Positions 50,601-59,850 are shown, counted from the first letter of the stretch. The stretch: DNA of 64,000 nucleotides from Undaria pinnatifida (GCA_012845835.1 JABAKD010000005.1:1399075-1463074); one strand, 5' to 3'. Made by a program: numbers and translations. The notes: generated by a model not told the origin, from the letters alone.

Positions 50601-53178
50601 TATGCTTGTCGCGAAGTTGTGCTCCAATATCACATGCTGATAACATCATAGATGACCGTCATGCATGACCGGGAATAGCAAGAACATCAGGGACGTCCCA
50701 CCATAACAACGCGACTATATACGATCGACAGAAAAACGACCATGCAGAGGATATATAGCAACTTCATCAGGTTATAACACATGCATGACCCGTACAACAC
50801 TACAGTGGCGAGGAGGAGGTGTCTCACATCACCGGCATGTCAGGTTATACTTTGGGAAGTTCTTTGACGATTTTCGCACCCACTACGGCATGCGGAAAAA
50901 CCAGAAATAATGAAAGCATAGCCACAGGTGGAATTACACGTCTAAGCCCTACGTAAACCCTACTCTATAGCGGCACTTAACCATTTTGGTTGGATAGCCG
51001 TGGACGTGCAACTCACCTCGGGCACGCGGAGCCAGGAGGGCCAAACCTTTCCGTTGGTGGGGGAGCCAGTCTCCGGAAGATACGCTCGGAACATAGACTG
51101 TCGCAAATTAAACCGAAGGCCAGATAGTTAGCTATGCGCGGATGCTACCTCGTGCGGTATTTTCGGACTACCGCTATTCAGCAACACGGCCAGAAAACCG
51201 AAATTTACGTACGTTATGGTACACAGGACCGATCTTTGAGGACAAAACTTTTTGCGAGTTGAGCTGGAAAGCAAAAAAAAAATGATTGGACATGAATGCA
51301 AAAAACGATAGGTGATCGGTAAATGAACTTGAAGAAATTAGCCGTGTAACCCCATGGACACCCAAACAAGTTAGGTATTTATTAAAGAAATAATAGTGTG
51401 AAGACACACGTCGTATTCTAACGATATCGAGTAATACCTCCTCGTCAAGCAGAGAAAACACACGCCCTTTACCATTGCTCCCTTTATCGTCTCACGCCTC
51501 CGTTGCGGAGACCACTGTCTGTCGGAAACGCCTTGGCCAAAACGTGCTACATCCATCTTGGCGTGCCGTAACAGTGCAGCGAAACCCCTATTGGGTGTAC
51601 ATAGCTCTCAGCCAGCCGCGTCGAACAGTCTCGTGAAGCCGTAATAAATAACACTGTGCCATCAATAGCTGCTGCTCGAACACTTGTGGTTGGCGAACAT
51701 TTTTTTTAATAGGACAATACAAAGACTCCATCGTAGCAAAGTAAACGAATGCTTGTTGCGCCGAACTACACATACATCGTATATCGCTCACATCGCTGTC
51801 CGCATCTTCGAATAGTCTCTCGAACGGAAACTTCCCGATGCCCGGGTAGTCGAAGCTCGCGGGGGCGTTGAACCTTCTGCCCGCGTCGGAGATGGAGTCG
51901 CCGAACACGATCATCTATGAGAAAAGGGGACACCAAGAAAGTACTTTGGGGTTAGCCTTGGTCTACGGCTAAAGTCGTGTACACGAAGCGATCGATCGAT
52001 CTGATCTCGAGATGCATCCCGCGGGAAGGGTGTGGCTATAGTAGACAGACTATGTTTCCGACGCTCCCCACTCACTCTAAAGTGGGCTATTTTTTACCCC
52101 GCCCGTACGAAAAATATTCGAGGTAACGCTTACGAATCACTAAGCACTCTTAGTAACCATTTTGCGATTGAGTACTGACGAATGCTTTCTACCATGTTTA
52201 CTTTTGTTGGTACTTTTGTTGCTGTTGCTGATGTTCACCACATGTGACAGCAGCATCCATAGTAGAAGTCATACACTTATTTAAATAATAATTCGTTTTT
52301 GTCAAAACGAGCGTCCGGCGTATCAACGCTCGGCTTGTATATAATATGAGCATCGACTCCAAATTTATCCAACTCACGGCAAAAGCACTTCAAAAACAAC
52401 TTTACATATATATGTGCATTTTTATTTTTATAATATAACAGAAGAATGCAAAACATTCATGCAACCCGACGTACGATTCTACGGCCTTTTTTAATTTTTA
52501 ATAGCTACGTCACCAGTAGGACAGTAGTGAGGGTGTCGCACAACTCGATAAAGAAAATATCAGGTATCGCATTGATTGGCCAAACGGAAACGTCATCCCG
52601 GCGATAATTCGACCCCTTCCTTGAGAAACTATTTTGGCTCTTGGATGCTACCCCTACGGTAAGACGGTTCTAACATCGTCACATCATCTGCGAGAACCCG
52701 GGTTGGAACGTCTGAGCTGTGCGGAACGTCCATTCTCGAGACGACAGTTGCTCTGCAGCAAAACGAAAAAAAAAGTACGCTCTGTCTAAACCGTCTGCCC
52801 ACGTCGAAGGTGGAGACGCCCCAAACACAATCATCTGCGGATAAAAAGAAAAAGGGGGGGTGATTTGTTTGAGCTAGACGGCCCGAAATTTCACGCTATA
52901 CGTCGCGCACACGACGTTCGCTGTTGACATTTGTATCGTATGTTTAGCATCGGGGCTATCACGGAGTTCGGTCATTTAGAAACCTTTTCAGGCAAAGCGT
53001 GCTACATACTACTAATAGTACCGCTATCATCAACTAACTACGAGCTAAAACCGAATTCATCAGTGCAACGCACCTTGGGGTTCACGCGCCATTTCTTGTA
53101 GTTAACCGGCAGCTCCCCGTCCTGGGCTGATACAACGCCAAGGGCAAGGCCAGCGGTAGCCGCCAAAGACAAATGCAT
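41429..53178 (-). CDS. Gene B: secreted SGNH/GDSL-type hydrolase, ten exons, 416 aa
   Basis: Exons (high to low): 53074-53178, 51792-51914, 51017-51097, 49765-49866, 46833-46896, 45266-45432, 44278-44379, 43887-44012, 42275-42403, 41429-41680. All introns GT-AG; phases as in gene A. Catalytic site by family rules: Ser42 (FGDSISD), Asn169 (IGNNEP), Asp377 and His380 (FWDSLH). An N-terminal signal peptide of about 18 residues ends VVSA before QDG. Block II is NFATSSA as in A. The ORFs are free of stops across all ten exons and splice sites are strong, so this copy and gene A both look functional. The role is ester hydrolysis outside the cell or in a vesicle; the substrate is unknown. The two genes are in the same direction about 7 kb apart, so they arose by tandem duplication. 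Introns total about 10.5 kb. Confidence 0.9.
42275..42403 (-). CDS. Gene B exon 9
   Basis: Forty-three codons: [19 protein letters not shown] ... [18 protein letters not shown]. Acceptor GCCAG, donor GTGACT, the weakest donor of the set. Confidence 0.88.
42635..42715 (-). pseudogene. Pseudo-exon 9 of gene B
   Basis: GATGCCCACGTCGGAGAA, CACCAAGGCCTGGTAAACAA, TGGCCTCGCCGAAGG match exon 9 5' part (GATGCCCACATCGAAGAA, CACTTCGGGATAGTCAATGA, TGGCCTGGCAGACGG). Confidence 0.8.
43035..43115 (-). pseudogene. Pseudo-exon 8, copy 3 (gene B)
   Basis: On the minus strand [16 protein letters not shown] then a stop, against [15 protein letters not shown] in exon 8. The GGTGAGG donor-like text is kept. Confidence 0.7.
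43450..43550 (-). pseudogene. Pseudo-exon 8, copy 2 (gene B)
   Basis: [17 protein letters not shown] aligns in frame with [17 protein letters not shown]; a 2-bp gain then breaks the frame and the donor is GCCGGGAG instead of GCGGTGAG. Confidence 0.78.
43688..43785 (-). pseudogene. Pseudo-exon 8, copy 1 (gene B)
   Basis: CATCAGGCGTTGGTCGAC and CACACCGCGGTGAGG match exon 8 (CATCAGGAGTTGGTCGAC, CTCACCGCGGTGAGT). A 2-bp gain in the middle breaks the frame, but the donor is intact. The closest copy to the real exon (about 110 bp). Confidence 0.8.
43887..44012 (-). CDS. Gene B exon 8
   Basis: Forty-two codons: [19 protein letters not shown] then [19 protein letters not shown] and LTA. Acceptor TTGCAG, donor GTGAGT. 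At least three decayed copies follow within intron 8. Confidence 0.9.
44278..44379 (-). CDS. Gene B exon 7
   Basis: Thirty-four codons: [17 protein letters not shown] then [17 protein letters not shown]. Acceptor TGCAG, donor GTGAGT. The following intron 7 is the shortest in either gene (265 bp). Confidence 0.9.
44570..44645 (-). other. Conserved fragment shared with 63160-63235
   Basis: On the minus strand ACGCTTGAGGAGCTCAACTG and GGGCCCAAAAAGTGCG; on the plus strand at 63182 ACTTGAGGAGCTCAACCC and GGTCCAAAAAGCGCG. Both could read TLEELN...ETLGPKSA or QTLGPKSA. It lies in intron 6 of gene B and is not needed for the protein. Nature unknown. Confidence 0.5.
44975..45165. repeat. ATGG/GAAC tetranucleotide microsatellites
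   Basis: 44975-45095 is an imperfect GGATGAAT array; 45100-45165 is GAAC/GAGC repeats. Intron 6 of gene B. Confidence 0.88.
45266..45432 (-). CDS. Gene B exon 6: IGNN block
   Basis: 167 bases: (D)[19 protein letters not shown] ... [17 protein letters not shown] ... LTFEPMIR. Acceptor GACAG, donor GTGAGG. Asn169 is the likely oxyanion-hole residue. Confidence 0.92.
45597..45700 (+). repeat. Left end of a family B MITE
   Basis: CCGTGCTACGTACGATAGATG followed by TCGCACGTTTCC and CTCCTTAGCCAAAAATGG. The latter also matches TCCTTAACCAAAAATCG at 7099 and CTTAACCAAAAATCG at 27167. Confidence 0.55.
46833..46896 (-). CDS. Gene B exon 5
   Basis: Sixty-four bases: [20 protein letters not shown]. Acceptor CCGCAG, donor GTGAGC, phase 1 out. 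The frame continues past the donor for about 50 codons, which hides the exon end; the donor was set by the length and phase of gene A exon 5. Confidence 0.85.
46965..47050 (-). pseudogene. Pseudo-exon 5 of gene B
   Basis: The minus strand reads [16 protein letters not shown] against [16 protein letters not shown] of exon 5, with a stop just before it and no kept donor. About 90 bp upstream of the real exon. A G run at 46937-46961 separates them. Confidence 0.8.
47325..47705 (+). repeat. Two right ends of family B MITEs in tandem
   Basis: CCCGTCATTCAATAAACC ... TACCTCTCTAGATATCG at 47346-47395 and CCCCGTCATTCACAAAAC ... CTACCTCCATCGTAGCA at 47638-47695 both match 3912-3966. A 240-codon plus-strand frame (47194-47916) runs through both; the match to a non-coding element argues against it. 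Confidence 0.6.
48154..48386. mobile_element. MITE-2 (family A), with TTTT target duplication
   Basis: GACCAAGGCTACGTTAGGG at the left, CCCCTACCGTAGCCTGGGTC at the right; TTTT on both sides. Shares GGCGCAGCTTAGATCACC and GGATTGATTTCGTCAATGT with MITE-1 and MITE-3. Intron 4 of gene B. Confidence 0.88.
48497..48655. repeat. TGATA / GCATGATA microsatellite
   Basis: GATAGCATGATAGCATG-type units pass into about 16 TGATA pentamers. It sits inside the 48048 repeat where the other copy has only CTG. Confidence 0.9.
49242..49511. mobile_element. MITE-3 (family A), with CGTT target duplication
   Basis: GACCAAGGCTACGGTAGGG at the left, CCCCTACCGTAGCCTGGGTC at the right, CGTT on both sides. The inside is very close to MITE-1. 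Intron 4 of gene B. Confidence 0.9.
49765..49866 (-). CDS. Gene B exon 4: NFATSSA block
   Basis: Thirty-four codons: [19 protein letters not shown] then [14 protein letters not shown]. Acceptor GCACAG, donor GTGAGA. The plus strand is also open here; that is a shadow. Confidence 0.88.
50010..50275. repeat. Two tandem units of about 145 bp with GCCGGT inverted motifs
   Basis: GGTTGCCGCTATAATGATTG ... AGTGCCGGTCTTTAAGGC ... TCGGCACTATGGAGAGATCA at 50010 and GGTTGCCGCTACAGTGCCG ... TCGGCACTATGGAGGGATCA at 50168. Related CGGCACTATAG text occurs at 33020 and 59060. Intron 3 of gene B. Confidence 0.75.
50370..50655 (-). pseudogene. Two pseudo-exon 4 fragments of gene B
   Basis: ATATGCTTGTCGCGAAGTGG (50378) and ATATGCTTGTCGCGAAGTTG (50600), the latter followed by TGCTCCAATATCAC, match the 5' end of exon 4 (GCTCGTCGCGAAGTTGTACTCC then ATATCATC in the intron). 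Only the acceptor side is present. Confidence 0.7.
51017..51097 (-). CDS. Gene B exon 3
   Basis: Twenty-seven codons: [17 protein letters not shown] then [10 protein letters not shown]. Acceptor CGACAG, donor GTGAGT. Too short to be found from open frames alone; identified by the match to gene A exon 3. Confidence 0.88.
51792..51914 (-). CDS. Gene B exon 2: GDSIS nucleophile block
   Basis: Forty-one codons: [20 protein letters not shown] then [17 protein letters not shown]. Acceptor CATAG, donor GTGAGC. One codon shorter than in gene A. Confidence 0.93.
52780..52840 (-). pseudogene. Pseudo-exon 2 of gene B
   Basis: AACCGTCTGCCCACGTCGAA, GGTGGAGACGCC and CAAACACAATCATCTGCGG match the 5' part of exon 2 (AACCTTCTGCCCGCGTCGG, GATGGAGTCGCC, CGAACACGATCATCTATG). 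In intron 1. Confidence 0.82.
53074..53178 (-). CDS. Gene B exon 1: signal peptide
   Basis: Thirty-five codons: [20 protein letters not shown] then [14 protein letters not shown], donor GTGCGT. Hydrophobic core with an AxA-like VSA cleavage site before Gln19. The end [10 protein letters not shown] matches gene A exon 1. Confidence 0.87.
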
Positions 53179-53301
53179 CCTTCCCACTTTTAGTAAGGAT
53201 AATGAAGAGCTGCTTCACCGCTCTGATGCAGACACCGAAAACGTGGGCGGCAAGGGGAGGGAGACAAGATGTCGCCACCAGTAAGTTCCATCATATAGAC
53301 G

Positions 53302-53400
53302 CGTGCTACGAGTACCATAGAGGTAGCAGCCCCTTTTGGCGTTTTCGTTTCTGAACGACGGTGATCATTTACCTAAACCCCTCAGGGATGTTAGTCTTGT
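53302..53400 (+). repeat. Left end of a family B MITE, upstream of gene B
   Basis: GACGCGTGCTACGAGTACCA then TAGAGGTAGCAGCCCC. I do not see the matching right end. Confidence 0.6.
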
Positions 53401-53756
53401 GATGCTGCAGTATGGACTTTTGATATGCCTACTCGTAGCGGCAACAGGCTTGCCCATCGAGTTGCATCTTTCATTTATTCAAAATCAGTTTTGTGGGTGG
53501 GACATGGCGCCGCTCAGCCAAGGATCGTTGGAATAAACTGGTCACCCGATCTCTCGTGCTGTGAGTGTCTTCGTTCAAGAACGAAGAGAGGGTGGTAAGA
53601 TGGACACACTTTTTGAGCCCGAACAGAGCCGACATAGAGGCCACATAAAGAAACAGATACGGTAATAAGTACCGAGAAATGAATGCGGGTAGGTACGTAC
53701 GGCGTATATGGTTCGAGCGTTACGAGACAGGATTTTGGACGAAACCCCTTTAACCT

Positions 53757-53835
53757 CGACCCCATAGCCATAGCCATAGCCATAGCAATAGCCATAGCCA
53801 TAGCCATCGCCATCGCCATAGCCATAGCCATAACC
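53757..53835. repeat. CCATAG / CCATCG hexanucleotide microsatellite
   Basis: About 13 hexamers. Reads as Ile-Ala or Met-Ala runs in some frames. Confidence 0.95.
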
Positions 53836-55050
53836 GTAATCCCAGCCGCAACCCTTGGTCGACCTATGCACTATACACTATACATACCTGTAGTCTAGAC
53901 TATACAAGTTTCCCGAAACAATCCGGCAAAAACGTGTATTTTCGGACATACATGCCGAGATCATAGAATATATCGTATGTACTGGCACATACATGAACTT
54001 TGGGCCTTTTCCTGACGAATTACCGTACGTAGAGCATGATACCAGGTACACTTTTTTACGTGCTCCGCACATACATGGTAACTACCAGTTTTTACTGGCG
54101 GGGGTCCTCGAGCGATGAGCTGTACTGCAATACAGTATTATTACTTATTATTTCCAGGGTACGCGCGATACGATTGGGCTAGCATGTTCGGTACAGCTGG
54201 GGGTCGGCACGACTTTAGCCACCAACTAGTTGCTAGCTGGACTAATACAATAACCAATCGGTTTCTGCAGGTGCCGACTATCCGACATATTCTGGGTTTC
54301 CGTCCTTGTAGGAAGACACTTTAATGCGGGGAGGGCATTTTTTCTATACCGCTTTTGTTATGGGAGGGGCTCGGCCGGGCGAAACTGATTTGGCCCGCTT
54401 CACTCGCCTGACTTACATCGGCAAGTCGGCCGACTATCTGCTGGTGTAGCCAGCCGACTTACCCACCAAAGTCACTTGCACAGTAGGTGGCTACCGATAT
54501 CTGCCGAAAAAATTTTAGTCGTGAAATCGTGCCGACTCACCGGTCCAATGTTTGGGCCCCTAGAGATGAGTTAAAGTCACCACACAATACGGTAGATAGA
54601 TGGTGCAACTTTTTTTTTCCCCAAGGCTCCTGATTTGAGAAGCTCTAGTCTATACCTTTTATTAACTAAGGTCCCCTTATTAGGGTTCTGATAAAGGTTC
54701 CCTTATTAAGGTTCCCTTCTTAACCCTTCTCAACCCAAAAAAAACATTTATTTTGACAAAAAAAACTGACGTGAAACCCGATGAACAGAAATCCCATTAA
54801 TTGCCTCTTACAATTATGCATAATACTTTCAATTTTCGCAAAAAACTTTCAAATTCGAACGATTTCGGGTTCATTCAGGGAAAAAAAAAGAGTCCTGTCT
54901 GTCGTGCATAAAATACTTTTTTTTGCAAAAAAGTGTTGAAACAAAGTTTCCTCTATCGTTGCATTCCATGGTTATATTTTACCCATGGTTGCATTCTATC
55001 TATGGTTGGTTGCATTCTGTCCCGGCAGTACCTTAGGGAATCGAAATAAA
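53836..55050. other. No gene seen
   Basis: 54400-54560 has several GCCGACT / AGTCGGC motifs that could pair; 54650-54730 has three to four copies of AGGTTCCCTTATTA; 54960-55015 has three copies of GGTTGCATTCT. Otherwise AT-rich with no recognisable content. Confidence 0.5.
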
Positions 55051-55630
55051 TGTACAGTCAAACCCCGCTTAAAGACGCATATCGGTACTTTTTTTCAAGG
55101 CGTCTTTAACGCGGGGAATCGTCTTTAAGATTCCGGGGACGATAACGCACCATCCCCGGGGCCGATGGAGGCATAACATACATCAAAAGACGCGCCGTTG
55201 CAGCAGGTATACTATAACGAAACGAGAATCCACAAATCTGACCGTCACAACGTTGCCGTGGTTGAAAGTGGAATGTACTTAAAAACCAAGTTTATACAGT
55301 AGTTGCCGCACCCCACCGCCCGAGATAAAATGCTCCGAGAAGTGGGTTCAATGTTGCAGGATGAAGGTTATTATGACTGCAGTGAACTCTCTCTCTCGGT
55401 TGGTGTCGACTGTGTTTTTCTCATTATCTTCTCGTCCTCATGTTGGAAACCTCGCCGATATATCATTCACCACCTCTGTTCCAACTTTGACATGTCAAAT
55501 CCTACCTGATAAGGACACAGATGGACATCAACTCAGAAAAACGGTGAAGATAAACAACGCTAGACAACAACAAGAGAACCGTACATCACAAACAGGCCCA
55601 TTGCTATATGCCCTCCACAAAAAAAAAAAA

Positions 55631-56143
55631 CTACCGCCCCCACATGTCGCCAAGAGTGGCCTGCACCTCGCCCCCCTGCTTCGCTCTTCGGTTGACTTGA
55701 GTTTCACGAGTGAACGAATGCACAGTCCTCGAAAGAAGGTACAGGGTTTCGCTGTACTCGCCGTTCTTCCCTTTCGCGTTGAAAAAGGAGCGGCACTCCT
55801 CGAGGCGAGAGCGGACGTCGGCCTCTGTAAGCGACGTTGTCATGCACGACTCTGGCCTACCGTCGCCTTCCTCTTCGCTGGACACATCGTCATCGTCACT
55901 GAGGGTCACGTTGGCAAGGTGCTCGTCTACAGCCTGCAGTTCCATTGCGATTTCTTCCTCCAACACCTCTGGGTCGTCCTCTACACTAAGCCACGTCTTC
56001 ACTGCCTCACGCACTTCAGCCTCCGTGAGGCCAGGGGCTTCCTCGACGAACAAGTTGTCCGTCAACACTCGCGCCATGGACCTATGGCTCGCCCGCAAGG
56101 GCACTGGTGAATCGCTGAGACCGGGACAGATTTCATCTTGCAT
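55631..56143 (-). pseudogene. Transposase C-terminal remnant in the pogo-type element
   Basis: 170 codons. Two related blocks, APGLTEAEVREAVKTWLS and TTSLTEADVRSRLEECRSFF, with an acidic run SDDDDVSSEEEGDG between them. This fits the acidic C-terminus of CENP-B/pogo-like transposases after the DDE domain. No DNA-binding or DDE part is left. The CAG repeat at 56217-56250 lies just upstream. Confidence 0.65.
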
Positions 56144-56216
56144 GTTGGTTCACCACACGCTTTCGTGTGGGAGGCAGACGGACCGTCAGCAGACTAAAGG
56201 AATCTATCCATGTCCA

Positions 56217-56217
56217 C

Positions 56218-56250
<33 letters not shown>
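56217..56250. repeat. CAG trinucleotide microsatellite
   Basis: Eleven GCA/CAG units inside the pogo-type element. Confidence 0.95.
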
Positions 56251-56252
<2 letters not shown>

Positions 56253-56429
56253 CCGCTCTCTGGCAGTCTACAGGTGTGCTGCACCATTTTTTGGGGGGCC
56301 CCGCAGCGTAAACAATACACCCCCCCTTAAACTTGTACATCTGCGGGGCACCCTGGTTCAGATTTCTTTTTCGTCTTTATAGCGGGGAGTTGACTTAAGA
56401 AGTGCGTCTTTAAGCGGGGTTTGACTGTA

Positions 56430-58430
56430 ACCCTAGGCCATGATATCATGGAAGAAAGAGTGTTCCTCAGGTTGCACTTTCATATCATTTCAAGGTCGGT
56501 CGTTTGCGTCAGGCGTTTAGAGGTCCCCAACTCAGGAGCCCCATGCAAACTAGTTGCTGTCTCTATATCGTGTAACAGCAGTATGCTTCCCATTTTACAT
56601 GTAGCCGTTGTGCGGTTTTGCCGTACCGGTGTTTGAAATGTCTTCTAGTAGTACGGTTGGTAGCTATTAATAGTTGTGCTTTTTTTTTGTTTTCTGATAA
56701 ATGTCCACACTTGCGGGGTTTGACGTTTGGCAGAAAAAAAAAGATGCTTGCTACGAATGAGGTGATCATGTACTAACGGCCGCACACTCGACACTGTACT
56801 CAGTACAAAAACTATCAAAAATAGCACATTTATTTGTTCTTCTGAAACAATTTCTGTATTATTTCTACAATCGTACGGAGTTCAATTTGGAAAATAACAC
56901 AACATCGTTGTTTGTCTAGGCCGTGGGCTTAGCCATCGCCTTGCACTCCCATTTTTCGCACAATCGGTTTGTGGGAGAGGTATACGATGTGTAACATGGA
57001 GTAATATACCTGTCAACTGGTTAGGAGAGTCAGAAGGCAATCGATGCGATGGTCATGTCACCTCTATCGTACTACTAATAAAATAATCCCATGTGTCACA
57101 CACAACACCCCGGTCACTAACCCTGTGGCAGCCTAGGGGCGTATATAGCAAAAAGAACAGGGTATGGTGAATGGTGGTACTGGATAGTTCCTCTGTTCAC
57201 GAGCACCGTCACAAAATAAACAAAATGTGGCCGAGTTTCGATACCCCTACGTGTCACAGCACGCGACATTCGTGAGGTACCCCGCCCATGCAACTGTCCG
57301 AATCGTATCGCGGGCTAAGGTTCTCTTCGTTTCGGTGCAGGCATAGATAGGGTATAATAGGGTATACAGAGCGACGCAAGTGGGGATCTTCGGGCAGTGT
57401 TGGTTGTCATCCCTGCCGCGGCACGCGTCGGGATACTGGGTGTGTGTGGTGGGGCGGTGAGTTGCATGGCTATGATATATCTCGCGAAGAGCGACGGGGC
57501 AGAGTGTGTGTGGGGTAAGATTTGGCTGTGTCACCCACTATTATTAGACTATAATATAGTCTACCTGGTATTAATAGTTGGTTGCGGTAGTGTACTACAT
57601 ACTATATAGTGTTTGCGAAACTGTTATACCACCTCTGGTTGGGTTGGACGCCAGATGCTAGTGGTAGTATTAACACTACTAACTAGTAGTAGTACCAGTA
57701 GTAGTACTAATACGGTGGCATGGTAAATGTTCACCATGTCATGTGTGTGTTCTGGGGCTCTTAACGTCCTGAGGACCTCTATACCCACCCAAAAGGTCAT
57801 CGACATTTTTTTTAATTAAACCGAAAGCGCAATCTGACGCCCAAGCCGATGACCTGTAGGTACGATAAAAAGAAGCAGTTTGCGAAAAAAGCATACGTAA
57901 CGATCCAAGGATTTGGCGTTAGGGCGTCCCGTCATCCAGCTACACAATTATTGCTAAAAAGGGGTACTAACACACACCCCTTTCGCAACACGCGCCTGAT
58001 TTCACACATAATATTTATATTATATTTATAGACTATTACATTAGTATTGACATTATATTTATGTTATATTTATATTATTATGCATAGATGGAAAGTTTGG
58101 TAGGAAACTATATTATACTATTGTTAGTATTGAAACCGTCGAATGTCACAATCCAAGGCCAACCCAACCAACGATAAATAAGCCGAAAACATATTTTTCG
58201 TACGACTGTATATATTTAATAAAACGGACACAACAAACTAAAACCTAGAAAAAAAAAACACGTCTACGTTCACTCTTTAGTACGTGGCAACGAATGGGCA
58301 GGCCCCTGGTCCGGCCCGCCAATCCAAGAGCCGGCCCACACCAAACGGCGGGCCGGTCAATATAGAGTCCGGGTCGCCATAAAGGGCCCTCTAAAGCGTC
58401 TGCTGAGTAGTGTCGGTTGCCCCAATAATT
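56430..58430. other. No gene seen; short palindromes and AT-rich tracts
   Basis: 57545-57560 (TAGACTATAATATAGTCTA) and 57655-57715 (TAGTAGTACCAGTAGTAGTA and similar) are palindromic or near-palindromic. 57905-57965 resembles family B ends. 58010-58085 is AT-rich (TTATATTTA units). 58310-58360 has CGGCCCGCC/GGCGGGCCGG, which could form a stem. Confidence 0.45.
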
Positions 58431-59850
58431 ATTATTAAAAATGAAAATACACTCCAGCTGTGAGATCGAAGATTTCGTCGAAACTCATCTTTGCAAGCTG
58501 TGTGTGATACTCCGATCGCGCGCATTACGAGTTGCGTGTCCTCATTAAGGATATAGGTCGGCGACTCCCCTTACAACTACAGTGTAGCTATCAGGGTCAA
58601 CAGGGTGATTTTAGTGAGTCTGTGCGCGGAAACTATAAACCCGTTTCTGAGGGGGACAAAATCTGACAGCTGTGGAGGGAAATGTATCCTTTTATCAAGT
58701 GAATCTTGTAAGTCGAATAACCGGTGAGGGGGGGGGGGGGGGGAGTTTTCAAGGACGTGGGGGCCTGGTTTTGATCAAAAGCGAGCGGGTTTGGAGGGGG
58801 GGGGGGAGGGGGGGGCAATTTGTTCATGGAAGCTATAAATCATTTCAAGGGGATAAATCTGACGGTTTTGGCACCAGTTTCTTATTGGGGGGGGGGGGCG
58901 GGGGGGGGGCGGGGGGGGGGCGTGTGGGGCAGCTCAATATGTGCTATAGTGCCTGAGATTTCGCCAGGGTGAAATGAAAACAACAGGTGCTGGCAGCATT
59001 CGATGCAGGGCCGGTTTCCGCTACTGTGACTGCTGTATTCGTAGCTGGCTCGTACCGGCACTACAGAGGAACCGCTACTACTGTCTATGCTGCATGGAGC
59101 AGTAGGCGCTCGGATATAGAGGCTTCCACCAAAACCCTTTCCAGCTGAGTCTCCCTTTGCCATCTCTGTTTTGCTATGTAACAGCTGGGTCACCTATCTA
59201 TTGAGAATAAGGAAGACCATGTGTATTTGCGGGTCGGTAACGTCTGTATAGCACTGGCTTCTATAGAGTAGTATATTACTGTGTTTCAGACGCTTCGGCA
59301 ACTACAACGTCGCAACATGTGCTGCGAAGGCCTTCCGACACACAACATATACCCTCACATACAATACACAGGGTGTCGATGTCCATGCATGACCAGGAAC
59401 ACATATCTATATGAAATAACACATACCACGTATACCGACAACTTTGTATTTCGAGCACAGATTGAGTTGCCCCGCCCGTTTTCCCCCTCCGCTCCCTCTT
59501 GTTCAAACCCAGGCCCACACGCCCTTGAAAACTCCGCCCTCCCCTCACCGGTTATACGACTTACAGGATACACTTGATAAACTGATGCATTTCCTTTCAC
59601 AGCGGCTGCTGTCAGATTTTGTCCCCGTCCAAAACAGGTTTTACAGTTTCCGCGCAGACTGACTAACATTACCCTGTTGACCTCCTGGTACAAGCTACAC
59701 TGTAGTTCCAAGAGGAGTCGCCGACCTATATCCTTAACAAGGACACACACCCAGTGATACGCGCGATCGGAGTATCACACACAGCTTGCAAACATGAGTT
59801 TCGACAAATCTTTGATCTCACAGCTGGAGTGTATTTTATTTTATAGACTA
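58431..59850. mobile_element. 1.4-kb foldback made of two inverted G/C-homopolymer repeats
   Basis: Left arm 58431-58930 in G orientation, right arm about 59455-59850 in C orientation, both with the terminus TACACTCCAGCTGTGAGATC outermost. The arms match over about 300-400 bp with small indels. The loop (about 58940-59450) has GGCACTACAGAGGAACC text related to 33000 and 50200. G runs at 58729-58743, 58797-58819 and 58887-58919. Whether it moves as a unit is not shown. Confidence 0.75.

Larger units (their letters stand above)
55055..56427 (-). mobile_element. pogo/Tc1-mariner-type deletion derivative, TA target duplication
   Basis: The ends are 24-25-bp inverted repeats: CAGTCAAACCCCGCTTAAAG at 55055 and its complement ending CGGGGTTTGACTG at 56427. 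Both flanks are TA (55053-55054 and 56428-56429). The CAGT...AACCCCGCT terminus and TA duplication are those of pogo/Tigger-type elements. Only a C-terminal part of a transposase remains. An inner repeat of the terminal motif (GGCGTCTTTAACGCGGGG) lies at 55100-55117. Confidence 0.88.

Noticed and set aside
15118-53178. Viral or prokaryotic origin of the hydrolase genes
   Set aside because: Both have nine spliceosomal introns in identical places and signal peptides; nothing around them points to recent transfer.
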